DNA of 64,000 nt, from assembly GCA_021292165.1 (NCBI GenBank), contig CM037876.1:36725075-36789074 (forward strand), in the 5' to 3' direction. The DNA comes from Shinisaurus crocodilurus (lineage: Eukaryota > Chordata > Lepidosauria > Squamata > Shinisauridae). The notes below the pieces were generated by a model that made no database searches, was not told the DNA's origin, and saw only the letters and a list, made by a program, of their open reading frames with translations. Both the position numbers and the translations under genes were made by a program. Every line of letters begins with the position of its first letter. The first letter of the stretch is position 1. Positions 11,661 through 21,154 of the stretch are shown here, one piece after another.

Positions 11661-14600
11661 CGGGGTTGCAAAACTGCTTTTGCTCTCATTATAAGACTTA
11701 AGGTTTTGATTTTAAAAGTTGTTCAGGGCACAAAGCACATAGGATATATCCTATGCAAGTCCCATTGAAATGTATGCTGATGGTTTTCTTGAACTGTACT
11801 AAAATATTTTTTTCCACTACTACAGCCCCTTGGATGGGACAGATTACATTTGTAACAAGAACAAAAAGGCAACTGGATCACAAACTCAAATCAAGTCAAT
11901 GATTAGGTTAGAACAGTGTTCTACGCTGGCTGGGGCATGCTGGGAGTTGTAGGCCAAAAGCATCTGGGGACCCAAGGTTGGAGAACACTGGGTTAGAATA
12001 TGCATGCCTTCCACAGCCTTGCAACATGGTGTTGCTGAGCCATGCTGTGGTACTCCTTATATGTCACCAAGTGGTGGGAATCCAACTAGGTTGTGTGAAG
12101 ACTTCCATTGTGTGATGGACTCAGCTGCCGTCACAATTTTAGTTAGATAGAAGGTTGAATATTGTCCAAACCCATTTTCAGAGGGAGGAAAGGACTGTCT
12201 GAATCTAGCCATAGATAATTAAAAAGTCTATGCTTACACAATTGGTGACTTTCATCTTCTCCTGTTAGGCAGTCCATTTCATTGTTACAGAGGTCTTTGC
12301 TGGGAATACACACATCCGACTTACAGTGGAAGCCGCCTGCCTTGCATGCTATTGGAAAGATATCATCCAGTATATAAAGGGCAAGAACTCATCAATAGCA
12401 CACCATTATACCAAATATACAATATACAAACACACAATACATCACATTCAGGTATATATGCAATGTATGCAATGTAACTGGGAACTTTGGGATTTTACAC
12501 ATGCTTATGGGGAAGGACAACTGTGTGTTTGTGTTAAGATGCATACTCTAACCTCCTCTTAATATTGGCCTCTTAATATCCAGTATTATTGGATAATTAA
12601 TATCCGGTTTGTTCTAAGAAACATGACTTATATCTTCTTGTGTCCTGTTCCTAAACTGAGTTTAAACTGACTATTCATTGGAACCTACAACCCCCTGGGT
12701 GGAGTTCCACTCATGGGACAGGCACTCCCAGCACCCACAAATGGAATTTTGCATATTCCTCCTCCTTACAGCACTCTGACATGCCCCTCCCACAGTCGGT
12801 ACCAGATGATTACGGGGCCGGGCTCCATAACAGCATGGGAGGTGGCAGAGGAGGCTATTGCGGGGAGTCCGTGACATTTTCCACCTTTTTCCCTTTGCAA
12901 GAGCCTCTGCTAAATTAATTCCGCTTCCCCAAACGGAAGGGCTCCTTCCATTAATTAATGGAATGCCAAATTAGGCTACAACCCTCTGTGTATAAGCATT
13001 TGTTTGAGAGCTACATAGCTTTGAAGCATCTTTAAGAATCATTCAATTAATGCGACTGACAACATGTATAAATAAGAATGATTACAAGTAGTATACCTTT
13101 GCAGCAGACTTCATCACTTAGGTCCCCACAGTCATTGATTCCATCACATGTTTTCTCTGAAGGGATACATTTTCCATTGACACAATAGAATTCTCTGGGA
13201 GAGCATACTGTCAAGTTGGATGAGAAACAGTATTTTGGTAAAAACATTCTGCTGCAGAAAAATAAATATCTTGATTACGTTCACGCGGTTGTCTTCACAG
13301 GATTTCTTTCTATCTAGATTTGATTGAAAAGCAACAATGACGCATTGACGCAAAGGCATGGGGCTTTTGTGTTTTCTACAATTGTCTGTCTCTGGTGCAG
13401 TTATTATTAAAAGCATTTCCCTGCTTCCTTTATAGCAGTGTTCTCCAACCTTGGGTCCCCAGATGCTTTTGGCCTACAACTCCCAGCATGCCCCAGCCAG
13501 CTACGCTGGCTGGGGCATGCTGGGAGTTGTAGGCCAAAAACATCTGGGGACCCAAGGTTGGAGAACACTGCTTTATAGTAATACTAAATGCAAGGCAGCT
13601 AACAAATCAGTGAATTCATCATAACATTAGCAATCACCCTCCAGCATAAAATAGTACAAGAACAGCAGCAAGAGGTTGAGAACAATGAGTGCCGCAGTCT
13701 GAGAACATAATGTAGCAGCAGCAAATGAATCAAGGCAACCTATCTCTTGTCTAACTATAATGTCAGAAGTGCAGGATTATTAACCAGACACACACAAAAC
13801 ATATTTTACCAACCTCTGTGCTGTGTGTGGCACACCACCTTAGCCAACTTCTCATTCCTCTGGTCCAGTCTAGTTAAAGCACATTCAGCCAGGCTGGTCT
13901 CTGTCCCTCTGCAAGTTGCTCTAAGGCACTCCAATGTACGCGAGGCTCCGTCTGGGTCCACCGCCTCTGTGACATCAGCCCCGCTGTTCAAAGCAACCAA
14001 AACCCATACAACAGGTGATTCCTGTGCCAAAAACCACCTGCATTCTTTACATCTGACTTGAGATTCCCCATTGGACGAGGGAAAAAGCCCAGGTTTTTGC
14101 AAAGGTCTTTACAACAAACACCCCAACTTGTGTGGGAGTGTTAGTCACAGAGAGGGAGAGGAAGTGAGATCTGAGGATTGACTCTCCACAATTAATTTCA
14201 GATACCTGATTCCATACTGCGGACAACACTGTACAGCTACCGTCCCTAACCTGGTGCATTCCAGATGTTTTGGACTACAACTCCCAGCATTCCTGAGTAT
14301 GCTGCCAGAGTCAGAACAATTAGGCACAAGACTGGAGCCCCACAGCTCAGAGGGGCCCCAAATGACAGTGAGAGCAAGTGGTGATACGTTGTCCCTTTCC
14401 TTTTCTAAAACCTAAAAAAATCTCAGTGTGTGTGCTGTGGAGAAAAGCTTCAGTAGTGTCCACTACCTTCATTGGCCTACACTACCTCTGGGTCTCATGA
14501 GTTCCCCCTCACTGCCATCACCTGGTAAGTTGGGGGGCCAAGAACAGGGATGGGGACTCGGACTCCAGGACTCAACTCGCAGGGATGGGGACTCGGACTC

Positions 14601-17600
14601 CAGGACTCAACTCGCAGGGATGGGGACTCGGACTCGACGACTCGACTCACGAGTCCGACTGAGTCCCCCCTTTGACTCGAGTCCCACTCGAGTCCCAATT
14701 TTTTCAATGGGACTCAAGACTCGACTTGGGACTCGAGCCCAAGGACTCCGCCACCGCCGCCACCGCCGCACTCACGTCACCGTCGTCGCTGTCTCCCTCG
14801 CCGCCACCCGCTCGCAGCTACCGCCGCCGCCATCGCACGCCACGCCGCCATCATGCCGCCGCCCGCGCCGGTCCCGTCATCACTTCTGGCGCGGCGGAAG
14901 TGACACGCCGGGACCCCGCTCCGGCGCGTTTGGCTGCCGCCGCTTTAAACAGAGCGGCGGCAGCCAAGCGCGCCGGAGTAGGGTCCCGGCGCGTCACTTC
15001 CGCCGCGCCGGAAGTGATGACGGGACCGGCGCGGGCGGCTGCGTGCGATGGCGGCGGCGGCGGCGTGATGGCGGCGTGGCGTGTGATGGCGGCTGCTGCA
15101 AGCAGGTGGCGGCGAGGGAGACGGCGACGGCGGTGAGCGGGTGGCGGCGAGGCGGCGAGGCAGCGAGGCAGCGGCGGCGGCGGCGGCGGCAACTTGAGCG
15201 GCACGGAGAACACTCTCCGCGCCGCTCAGAAGAGCGAGATCGGGCCGCGCCGCCGCCGCGGAGAACTACAAACCCAGGGAGGGCTCGTAATGCGTCCCTG
15301 GTGCGGCAGCGGCGGCGGCAGGAGCAGGGACGAGGGAAGGACCCGCCTATGGTAAGTGGGGGCGGCGGCGGCCCATGGAGGGAGAGGGAGGGTCTCCGCG
15401 GGAGGAAGGGCAGCTCTTCTTCCTCTTGCGGAGACCCTCCTGCTTCACTCCATGGGCCGCCGCTTTGGGAGGGACTCGGGACTCGGGACTCGACTCGAGT
15501 CACCATTTTGGACCTTGGACTCGTGACTCGACTCGAGACTCAGGGTCCAAAGACTCGTGACTCGACTCGTGACTCGAGGCCAAGGACTCTTCAACATCCC
15601 TGTCAACTCGTGAGTCAGAACTGAGTCCCCCCTCTGACTCGAGTCGCACTCGAGTCCCAATATTTTTAATGGGACTCGAGACTCGACTCGGGACTCGAGA
15701 CCAAGGACTCGTCAATATCCCTATTTGATGCCACCTGCAGGTGCTGTCTGGATCTAGTTGCAGTAACAATCCAAGTTTATTTTTTAAAATCATTTTCCTA
15801 ATGCAACCTTTCAGACATTTTGGGTTTGGCTGCCTCTGCCTGCCTGTTTGGGGTTCCCAGCCTCCTCTGCCTGCCTGGTCTCTTCTTAACCAGTTCCACA
15901 GTTTGAATTGTCCAAGATAAATGCGTCTGCCTGCCTGCTTTGGGGTTCCCTGCCTCCTCTGCCTGCCTGGTTATTTTGGGTTTGTCTGCCTGGTCTGTTC
16001 TTGTCAAAATCAGTGGCAGAGTTTTGAGATAAATAGGCACACTTGTGCCTAGAATGTATTTAAGCCACACATCTGAAGTAGCCTTATTTTGTTGGGAAAA
16101 AACCCTTTTGATTTTAATAGGGACTCGTGGAGTCAGTTTTGGGAGTGACTCATGACTCGTGACGTGAGTCACCATTTTGGACCAAGGACTTGGACTCGAG
16201 ACTCGAGTCCAAAGACTCGTGACTCGACTCGTGACTCGAGACCAAGGACTCTTCAACATCCCTGGGCAAGAATGAGCAGGCCCAGTGTGGGTAGGGAGGG
16301 AGAGTGATCAAAATGGATCAAGGCCCTTTTCTGTCTTTTAAAAAACTTTTTACAGAGATTGTTGGGCTGCAAAGTACACCAAACAACTTGTGTAAAATGT
16401 TATTTTAAAGAAAGAAATGGGGGCAGGAAGAGACCGAGTGACCAGGGTCCCATGGGAGGGGGCAGAGGAGAGTCCAGGCAGTGGGAGGCCTCCAGAGGGC
16501 ACCTTCCCCGTGTCCCCCTCAACCCTGGCAGTGCCACTGAAATAAATCATAGTAGGTGCTGGAACTTGGCTAATTAATGGCACCCTCCTGTAAATATCAC
16601 AGTGATCATTATTAAAGGTCCTCCATTCTGCTCCAGAACCTCTTACTCTGGAAAGCCAAGATTTCTGCAGGCCACGTTTGCTTCATTCATGCCCCATCCA
16701 CGTCCACACAGAAATGTCTTCTGGGCTTGATTGATTTCAACTTGAACAATTCCCTCTGATGGTGCATTTCCAGAGTCCAAGTATATTTGGAAACTGTCTG
16801 GAAAACAAAACAAAGTCCACTAACATTTGTGTCCACTCAGTTTTCAAAAGAGAGTTCTATGGATAAAATCCAGTGCTGCCTTGTTGTATCCAGATATTTT
16901 TGGAGTGAGGAGGTCTAAGGAGATAAGGAACCATTCCAGAACTGCAGAACTTAGGTACAGGTAGCCTAATCTGTTTAGGCTGCAATCCTATACCCACTTA
17001 CCTGGGAGTAAGCCCCATTTAACTCAGTGGGATTTAATTCTGAGTAGGCAGTGTGGAGTAGTGGTGAGAGTGTTGGACTGGGACTCAGGAGATCCGGGTT
17101 CTAGTCCCCGCTTGGCCATGAAACTCATAGATTTCATAGATCATAGAGTTGGAAGGAGCCTACAAGGCTATCGAGTCCAACCCCCTGCTCAATGCAGGAA
17201 ACTAGAGGAGGGGTCTCTCACTGGGTGACTTTGGGCCAGTCACTGACTCTCAGCCTAACCTACCTCACAGGGTTGTTGTGAGGATAAATTGGAGAGGAGG
17301 AGGACGATTATGTAAGCCGCCTTGGGTTCCTTGCAGGAAAAAAGGCGGGGTATAAATATAATAAATAAATAAAATAAATAGGCATATGTAATTGCACTGT
17401 TATTGGTTTGTATCATTTCTTAGCAATTGGATAGCATCTGGTGTGCATGCTTACATTAATACCTTCAAAAGACTAGAGCTGAGATTCATATGCAGGCATT
17501 ATCTTAAAGTAGGTGATGAAACTTGTGAACATGGTTGGAGCTATGCAGCATAGCCCTGTACACAATGACACATGTGCGGTGTAGGTCTCATTTATGCTAC

Positions 17601-17885
17601 TATGTTATCTAGCAGTATATGGCCTTCCCTGTTGCCAGGATCCTTTTATTATATCTACACATTAGAAGAACAGGCTAATAGCAAGTGATTCTGGGAGCTG
17701 TAGTCCAGCAACATCTGGGGACCCAAGGTTGGAGAGCCCTGCATAATTAGAAAGTTCAGTTCAGCAATGGTCCTTTTGAATACTGATTGAAACACTGCTG
17801 TTTGCAGGTTCATCCTGTTTTATTGCTTCCTGTTGATTGGATTGTGGGATCAGTAATGCATTGATTCTAATCCCCCCCCCCCCGT

Positions 17886-17916
<31 letters not shown>

Positions 17917-19946
17917 ACTGTGACTGTGACTGTGACTGCGGATGAGAAAAATGAGTAATCAAAGCCTGGAAGAGAAAACTATATTGGAGCAATTAAAAGA
18001 AGTTTAATTCCCCCAGCCTGGGTCAACTGGTAGCAATAAAATGCTCCTACTGTGCAATGAGGAAGTGTTCAAGTTGGCATCAGAGAGTATGAGGGGGGTT
18101 ATTGGCCATCTGGTGCATCTCCCTGCTCAGGCACAGGAGTCCTGAAAAGCCTAAATAGCAGTTGGTCTGTCCCACAGTAGACAGGCTCATTCTGTAACTG
18201 GATTTTAGCACAATCAGGTCTAAAGAATACATATTGGGACAGTTATTCAGAAAGCACTGTAATGGCACAGATGAAGACAAATGTCATATGGATCCCCCAT
18301 AAAAATAAGTGAACAACAGATTGCAGTTCCAGAGGAGAAATGGGCTAGTGTGGATGCAAGCAACCAGATTTCCTGATAGAGCCAGTTAATGTCACATTGC
18401 CCTGGTTGCATAAAATGCGAATCTATACTTTATTTAATCCATGGTATGTTGCCCCACCCAGGGTTTGTCCGGCAGATGATCAAACAAAGTGCAATTTGTT
18501 CTCTCAATCCCTTGGTTGCTTGTTTCCCTCCTCCTTCACCTGCTCCCTCCCTGTATCCCAAATGCCTTTGTGGTGCTGTAGTACTAGCAGGTATCGCTGC
18601 TGGTGTTTTTTTTTTACTGCTCTTGCTGCTGCTTCTGAAAGCTGGTAAAGCAACCCATGAACCACCCACATTTCTGCATTTGCACATAAAAACAACCCTT
18701 TGTTTAAATTACCCAGAAAGTTGGTGCACATGTCATGGCCAACTCCTGCCTCCTGCCCACTTTTTTTAATTTTTTTATTTATTATATTTATATCCCGCCT
18801 TTTTTCCTGCAAGGAACCCAAGGATGGCTTACATAATCCTCCTCTCCATTTTATCCTCACAACAACCCTGTGGGGTAGGTTAGGCTGAGAGTCAGTGACT
18901 GGCCCAAAGTCACCCAGTGAGTTTCATGGCCGAGCGGGGACTAGAACCCAGATCTCAGTCCCTAGAGTCCCAGTCCAACACTCTAACCACTATGCCACAC
19001 TTGCCACTTCCACTTTCTAAAATGGGTGATTGCTGGGTTAACTCTGGGTTCCTTAACCCCTAAACAACCCAGAAGTCTGGGTTTGGATTTCACGATAACA
19101 ATTCAGGAATGGGGCATTCCTGGGTTGTTTTGGAAAGCTGATTCAAAGTGGAAACAACACAGGAATTGGCTGTGACTTGTGAATTGGGTCAGAGTTCACA
19201 ACCCAACAACCAACCATGGGTTCTCTTCCTGGGTTGCTCATGGTTAACAAACCATGGTTTACACATCAGCTACATTCACACATCACGGCAATGCGGAGTT
19301 CAACAGCCCATACCATGGGTTAGCATTATGTACGAACTAGACTAATGCCTCAACTTCCGATCCTTAAAGCTTGCTCCAACTCACAACCAATGAAGCAGAA
19401 AACAAGATGTAACATGTTAATACCTTGAGGGTTGCAGTTTCCTCTGTTCATAAATTTGCTCCCGCTATTTTTGCATTCAAAGCTCTTTAGCTGACAGTAA
19501 TTTCGGAAAGTCTTCCTGTCGGTAGAACAAACTGCAGTGCCATTTCTTGGACATTGGTAGGGTATCTTACATAAACAGGAGCCCTCCACACACCTCTGCC
19601 ATGGCTGGCAAAAAACCTTCTCACAGGAATTCTGAGTATAGCTGTGCTTTACACATTCTTCATTCAGGTATGTCTCTTGCTAGAAAAAGAAATACTATTA
19701 AGGAACACAGAACGTAAAGCAGATGAGGTGTGTGTGTGTGTGGGGGGGTTACACCTCAGAGCTATGATAAATACATTTTTTAAAAAATGAACAGGAACCT
19801 TAAAATACTACAAATAAAATGTACAATCTAAAATGATTGTAATATAAAATTACAATCATTTTATTTATAAATGAAAACCTTACCTTTTGTGCTAAAATAC
19901 AAAGGGATAAGCATAAACTAAGCACGAGTGCTGATAATGGCTTCAT
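1157..19946 (-). CDS. CFI: Complement factor I-like gene, copy A (exons 1-10; 3' end outside window)
   Basis: This is the downstream paralogue of copy B. Ten exons in the window join in phase to 1,136 nt (378 codons plus two bases), with no stop or frameshift. Domains run signal peptide, FIMAC, SRCR, two LDLRa modules, linker, RRKR activation site at about residue 334, then the start of the protease with His at about 376. The remaining protease exons (aspartate, serine, stop) should lie left of position 1. Exon lengths equal those of copy B except exon 3 (24 nt shorter), exon 7 (3 nt longer) and exon 8 (6 nt shorter). Oddities are TAGHC instead of TAAHC at the catalytic histidine, a weak GTTGGT donor after exon 4, and a SINE a few bases from the exon 8 donor. 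Whether the gene is expressed cannot be told here. Confidence 0.88.
1385..1880. repeat. Unclassified interspersed repeat
   Basis: Shares words with 22330-23100 and 27650-28140 (for example the stretch before CAACACCTTGAATTG). The coding-looking minus-strand frame is not conserved between the copies. Family unknown. Confidence 0.4.
1952..3540 (+). mobile_element. 5'-truncated LINE (R4/Vingi-like reverse transcriptase) with 22-bp TSD
   Basis: The target duplication TTTCCTTCATCCTTACAGAA+AT lies at 1930-1951 and 3541-3562. Inside is a reverse-transcriptase frame (2006-2863) with [19 protein letters not shown] and [11 protein letters not shown], then a cysteine-containing tail (2863-3255, [18 protein letters not shown]) that changes frame. 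The 3' end is TAATAAATATATTCA. The frame break and 5' truncation make it inactive. Confidence 0.8.
4570..6640. mobile_element. Family Y element interrupted by the minus-strand LINE
   Basis: Segments 4570-5384 and 6565-6640 carry the arm words. ATATGGCTGTATATG at about 6601 is also at about 35748. The LINE at 5385-6560 sits between them. Confidence 0.45.
5385..6560 (-). mobile_element. LINE fragment with reverse transcriptase and C-terminal zinc finger
   Basis: The open frame 6594-5470 encodes [20 protein letters not shown] (palm motif), [16 protein letters not shown], and a C-terminal [17 protein letters not shown] zinc finger. Family placement (RTE-like or other) is uncertain. It interrupts a larger repeat seen at about 4570-5380 and 6565-6640. 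The 5' part of the element is missing. Confidence 0.75.
7237..7340 (-). CDS. CFI: CFI copy A exon 9: linker and RRKR activation site
   Basis: A 104-nt exon encodes [17 protein letters not shown], then RRKR and IVGGTNAGK, before a GTAAAG donor. It contains the interchain cysteine and the furin-type processing site, and keeps the canonical IVGG light-chain start. Confidence 0.91.
8745..8914 (-). pseudogene. TMEM175-like first coding exon fragment inside transposon
   Basis: ATG at 8914-8912 opens [18 protein letters not shown], then [11 protein letters not shown]. After a 17-bp insertion (8776-8792) the frame continues as [10 protein letters not shown] and meets a strong GTGAGT donor at 8744. 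[12 protein letters not shown] is characteristic of the N-terminus of the lysosomal potassium channel TMEM175. The retained donor shows that genomic DNA, not mRNA, was copied. The insertion shifts the frame, so the exon is broken. Confidence 0.7.
9161..9205 (-). pseudogene. DHRS11-like N-terminal fragment inside transposon
   Basis: Fifteen codons read [15 protein letters not shown], matching the start of the short-chain dehydrogenase DHRS11 up to TGAS. The expected glycine-rich GxGxxG sequence does not follow. The text switches to unrelated GC-rich sequence. The match is short, so it could be a different SDR gene. Confidence 0.5.
9800..10435. other. CFI copy A intron 8 sequence, paralogous to copy B
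   Basis: Words such as AAGCAACTGTCTTT match 41285-41300 in copy B, so this is old shared intron. No exon. Confidence 0.55.
10436..10594 (-). mobile_element. tRNA-derived SINE, 3' part, next to CFI copy A exon 8
   Basis: Reverse-oriented SINE body and (AAAT)n tail. Its right edge is within about ten bases of the exon 8 donor at 10601. Confidence 0.75.
10602..10634 (-). CDS. CFI: CFI copy A exon 8: acidic linker exon
   Basis: A 33-nt phase 1-1 exon after TTTTACCACAG encodes [11 protein letters not shown], and the donor is GTAAAC. Only one copy is present here, whereas copy B has two. A SINE fragment ends within about ten bases of the donor. Confidence 0.68.
11287..11316 (-). CDS. CFI: CFI copy A exon 7: short linker exon
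   Basis: A 30-nt phase 1-1 micro-exon between TTTACATAG and GTAATA encodes the completing cysteine and DRRAEENAR. It is paired with 43712-43738 in copy B. Confidence 0.68.
11622..11660 (+). repeat. (ATT)n microsatellite
   Basis: About 13 units, in copy A intron 6. Confidence 0.9.
11914..11990. mobile_element. Half-deleted hAT MITE, CAGTGTTCT family
   Basis: A 77-bp copy keeps both termini but has lost most of the left arm. The 8-bp duplication GGTTAGAA is intact, so the deletion happened inside the element. Confidence 0.75.
12238..12348 (-). CDS. CFI: CFI copy A exon 6: LDLRa module 2
   Basis: A 111-nt phase 1-1 exon follows TTTCCAATAG and encodes [20 protein letters not shown] and MDCLTGEDE. 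The last cysteine codon is split with exon 7 across a GTAAGC donor. It is very close to the mammalian CFI module. Confidence 0.88.
13097..13207 (-). CDS. CFI: CFI copy A exon 5: LDLRa module 1
   Basis: A 111-nt phase 1-1 exon encodes [20 protein letters not shown] and [17 protein letters not shown], with a complete LDLRa calcium-binding pattern. The donor is GTATAC. Confidence 0.93.
13436..13570. mobile_element. Palindromic hAT MITE, CAGTGTTCTCC family
   Basis: A 135-bp element with inverted ends CAGTGTTCTCCAACCTTGGG forms a near-perfect hairpin. Flanks are the 8-bp duplication CTTTATAG. It lies in copy A intron 4. Confidence 0.85.
13814..13983 (-). CDS. CFI: CFI copy A exon 4: second half of SRCR domain
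   Basis: A 170-nt exon encodes [20 protein letters not shown] and VVCHTQ. The acceptor is TTTGAACAG. The donor reads GTTGGT, weaker than the GTAGGT of copy B at the same place, so splicing efficiency here is uncertain. Confidence 0.86.
14615..15602. mobile_element. GACTCG-rich hAT-type element (inner copy, nested)
   Basis: It begins CAGGGATG, ends CATCCCTG, and is flanked on both sides by the perfect 8-bp repeat TCAACTCG (14607-14614 and 15603-15610). It therefore inserted into the outer copy of the same family. The left 35-bp end occurs three times in tandem (14545, 14580, 14615), so the exact left border could be 14580. Its cargo is a GC-rich palindrome, unlike the cargo of the outer copy. 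Confidence 0.65.
14750..15270. repeat. GC-rich long hairpin with TTTAAA centre
   Basis: A long inverted repeat centred near 14944 (CTTTAAAC) has arms of about 150-190 bp rich in CpG. Paired words include GGTCCCGTCATCACTTC with its complement, and TGGCTGCCGCCGCT with AGCGGCGGCAGCCA. It ends in a segment (CCGCGCCGCTCAGAAGAGCG) shared with about 47515-47540. Confidence 0.7.
16647..16797 (-). CDS. CFI: CFI copy A exon 3: first half of SRCR domain
   Basis: A 151-nt exon after TTTTCCAG ends at GTAAGAGG. It encodes [11 protein letters not shown] and [13 protein letters not shown]. It lacks the 24-nt duplication found in copy B, so it shows the ancestral length. Confidence 0.88.
17045..17376 (+). 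mobile_element. tRNA-derived SINE with nested repeat
   Basis: It has the SINE head (GTAGTGGTGAGAGTGTTGGA), B-box-like GGGTTCTAGTCC, the body word CTCAGCCTAACCTACCTCAC and an AAATAAATAA tail. A 5S-SINE tail fragment is inserted at about 17128-17213. The type is common in squamates. Confidence 0.75.
17889..17940 (+). repeat. (TG)n and (TGTGAC)n microsatellite
   Basis: A TG run passes into TGTGAC hexamers, in copy A intron 2. Confidence 0.9.
18765..19005 (-). mobile_element. tRNA-derived SINE
   Basis: A near full-length reverse copy with the body word GTGAGGATAAAAT and head sequence at about 18950-19005, in copy A intron 2. Confidence 0.75.
19424..19679 (-). CDS. CFI: CFI copy A exon 2: FIMAC module
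   Basis: The 256-nt exon encodes [18 protein letters not shown] and [17 protein letters not shown], typical of the CFI FIMAC module. The acceptor is CTAG and the donor GTATTA. It is about three-quarters identical to the copy B exon, with cysteines conserved. Confidence 0.92.
19884..19946 (-). CDS. CFI: CFI copy A exon 1: start codon and signal peptide
   Basis: ATG at 19946-19944 opens 21 codons beginning [19 protein letters not shown], a hydrophobic secretion signal, followed by a GTAAGG donor. Length and donor position equal copy B exon 1. Confidence 0.86.
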
Positions 19947-20120
19947 GATGAAGTGTATTTGTCTGTGTATTAGAAGAATTTCCCTTGCATTTTCCCCAGC
20001 CTTTGACTTTGACTTTTGCTTTTGTTTAATTTTTAACTACCTGCAAATATGTAAAAAAGACAGGTAAAAAAAGGGCAAACATTTCTATGCAGACTGATGT
20101 TTCTCAACTCTATCTATGAA
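19947..20120 (-). promoter_or_regulatory. Short 5' flank of CFI copy A
   Basis: Similarity to the copy B flank extends only about 170 nt upstream of the start codon and includes the TTAAAAATTA block (about 20027-20037). It then breaks at an ATCTATGA simple repeat and a MITE. The farther upstream elements are found only beyond the exon-1 relic. Confidence 0.4.
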
Positions 20121-20156
20121 TCTATGAATCTATAAACCTTTCCTCACTCTAAGGGA

Positions 20157-20560
20157 ACGATCATATGGCCCTTATACACTGGGGGGCCATAGGATAGTTC
20201 GGATTCTCAGCCCCGAGGTCAGAGATAGAACTCCGACCTCGCAGCTGGGATCAGAGCTCCGATCCCCTGCCCCCTCGCAGCCAGCATGGAAAGAACCACA
20301 CTGGCTTTCTCTCCGAGGTTGGAAAATCAACCTCAGAGAGGGGTTAAAGCCAGGGGTGTTTTGTGGGGTGGAGAGGGAAGGATACTGGGGCAGCCAGGAT
20401 ATGTGCTGTCCTGACGCCGCTCCAGCCTCCTTCCCTCCCCCTCCGAAACGCCTTTCCTAGATTGCTGAAATTGGCTGAAGATCACCTCCGCCACTCCTGC
20501 TGCTCTGCATTGGATGCCTGTAAGTCTTTGAGTTCAGGGGCTTCCAGGCATCCCCATACA
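20157..20560. mobile_element. MITE family X (CATAGGAT-type ends), intact reference copy
   Basis: The same core words (GCAGCCAGCATGG, GGTTGGAAAATC, GGAAGGAT) occur at 7690-7848 plus 9517-9790 (split by the hAT element), 30690-31140, 37740-38100 and 43045-43470. Outer ends read GTGCAATCC and ATAGGATTG in better copies. No coding potential. Confidence 0.5.
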
Positions 20561-21000
20561 TTTTGCCCTAAGGGTGCTTCCAGACAAGGCTTTTATTGCA
20601 GCATTACACTGCCTGTCTCATTGATGGCATTTTACAGGGGTCCAGACATCACCTTCCACTTGTAACTCTCCTGTGTTTTCCCACTGCTTCATCCAGCTTT
20701 TATCTTACCACAGCAATTCCGTTAAGAAGGGAAAGGTGGGATAGCTTCACAAGGCCTTCTGATTGCTAGTGCTAGGACCGCTCCATCTGGAAGCACTGTA
20801 AGGGTGCTACCAGGCGGATGGCTTCTAGGGCTACCAGTTACTTGTCCTTTTGGACTAGCCACACTTTCCACAGCAGCCATTTTGTGGTAGCACCCAGGAC
20901 AGCTTCTCAAATTGTCATATGTGCCCATGGGCCCAAAAATGTTGCCTACCCCTGAATTAGATTATTAATATTTACTTGTTTCATTTACATAAGTACATTA

Positions 21001-21023
21001 ACACACACACACACACACACACC
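21001..21023 (+). repeat. (AC)n microsatellite
   Basis: In the partial intron 1 beside the exon-1 relic. Confidence 0.9.
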
Positions 21024-21089
21024 CTTAAATCTTACAGATAAAAGTGTTTCTCTATCACACCAGTCATTTTATTTAAAATAAAACCTTAC

Positions 21090-21154
21090 CTTTCCCCCCA
21101 AAGTATGACAGAATATACATAAAATGAACATGAGAGCTGATAATAATTTTGCTG
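21090..21154 (-). pseudogene. Third CFI exon-1 relic without start codon
   Basis: The sequence aligns base for base with exon 1 of copies A and B and keeps the AAG|GTAAGG donor. The codon in the ATG position reads GCA. The remainder would read KLLSALMFILCIFCHTLGGK. About 100-150 bp of intron-1-like sequence follows on the gene strand (about 20945-21089), and promoter-like flank precedes it. It could be a dead remnant or a non-coding 5' exon splicing to copy A exon 2. Confidence 0.7.

Larger units (their letters stand above)
14545..16264. mobile_element. GACTCG-rich hAT-type element (outer copy)
   Basis: The left end starts CAGGGATGGGGACTCGGACT and the right end, inverted, CAGGGATGTTGAAGAGTCC. 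Flanks are GCCAAGAA and GGCAAGAA, 7 of 8 matching. Subterminal regions are dense arrays of GACTCG and its complement. The outer copy is 14545-14614 plus 15603-16264. Its own interior (about 15730-16110) carries CTGCCTGCCTG-rich sequence. No transposase is seen. Confidence 0.65.

Noticed and set aside
14428..15624. 398-codon plus-strand frame
   Set aside because: It is produced by GACTCG arrays and the GC-rich hairpin. Both strands and several frames are open, and the peptide is low-complexity Arg/Ser/Pro.
14545..16264. Regular GACTCG repeats as a CRISPR-like array or satellite
   Set aside because: There are no unique spacers of constant length, and the block has transposon termini with target duplications.
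21090..21154. Functional coding exon 1 of a third CFI gene
   Set aside because: The start codon position is GCA and no matching exon 2 follows before copy A exon 1.
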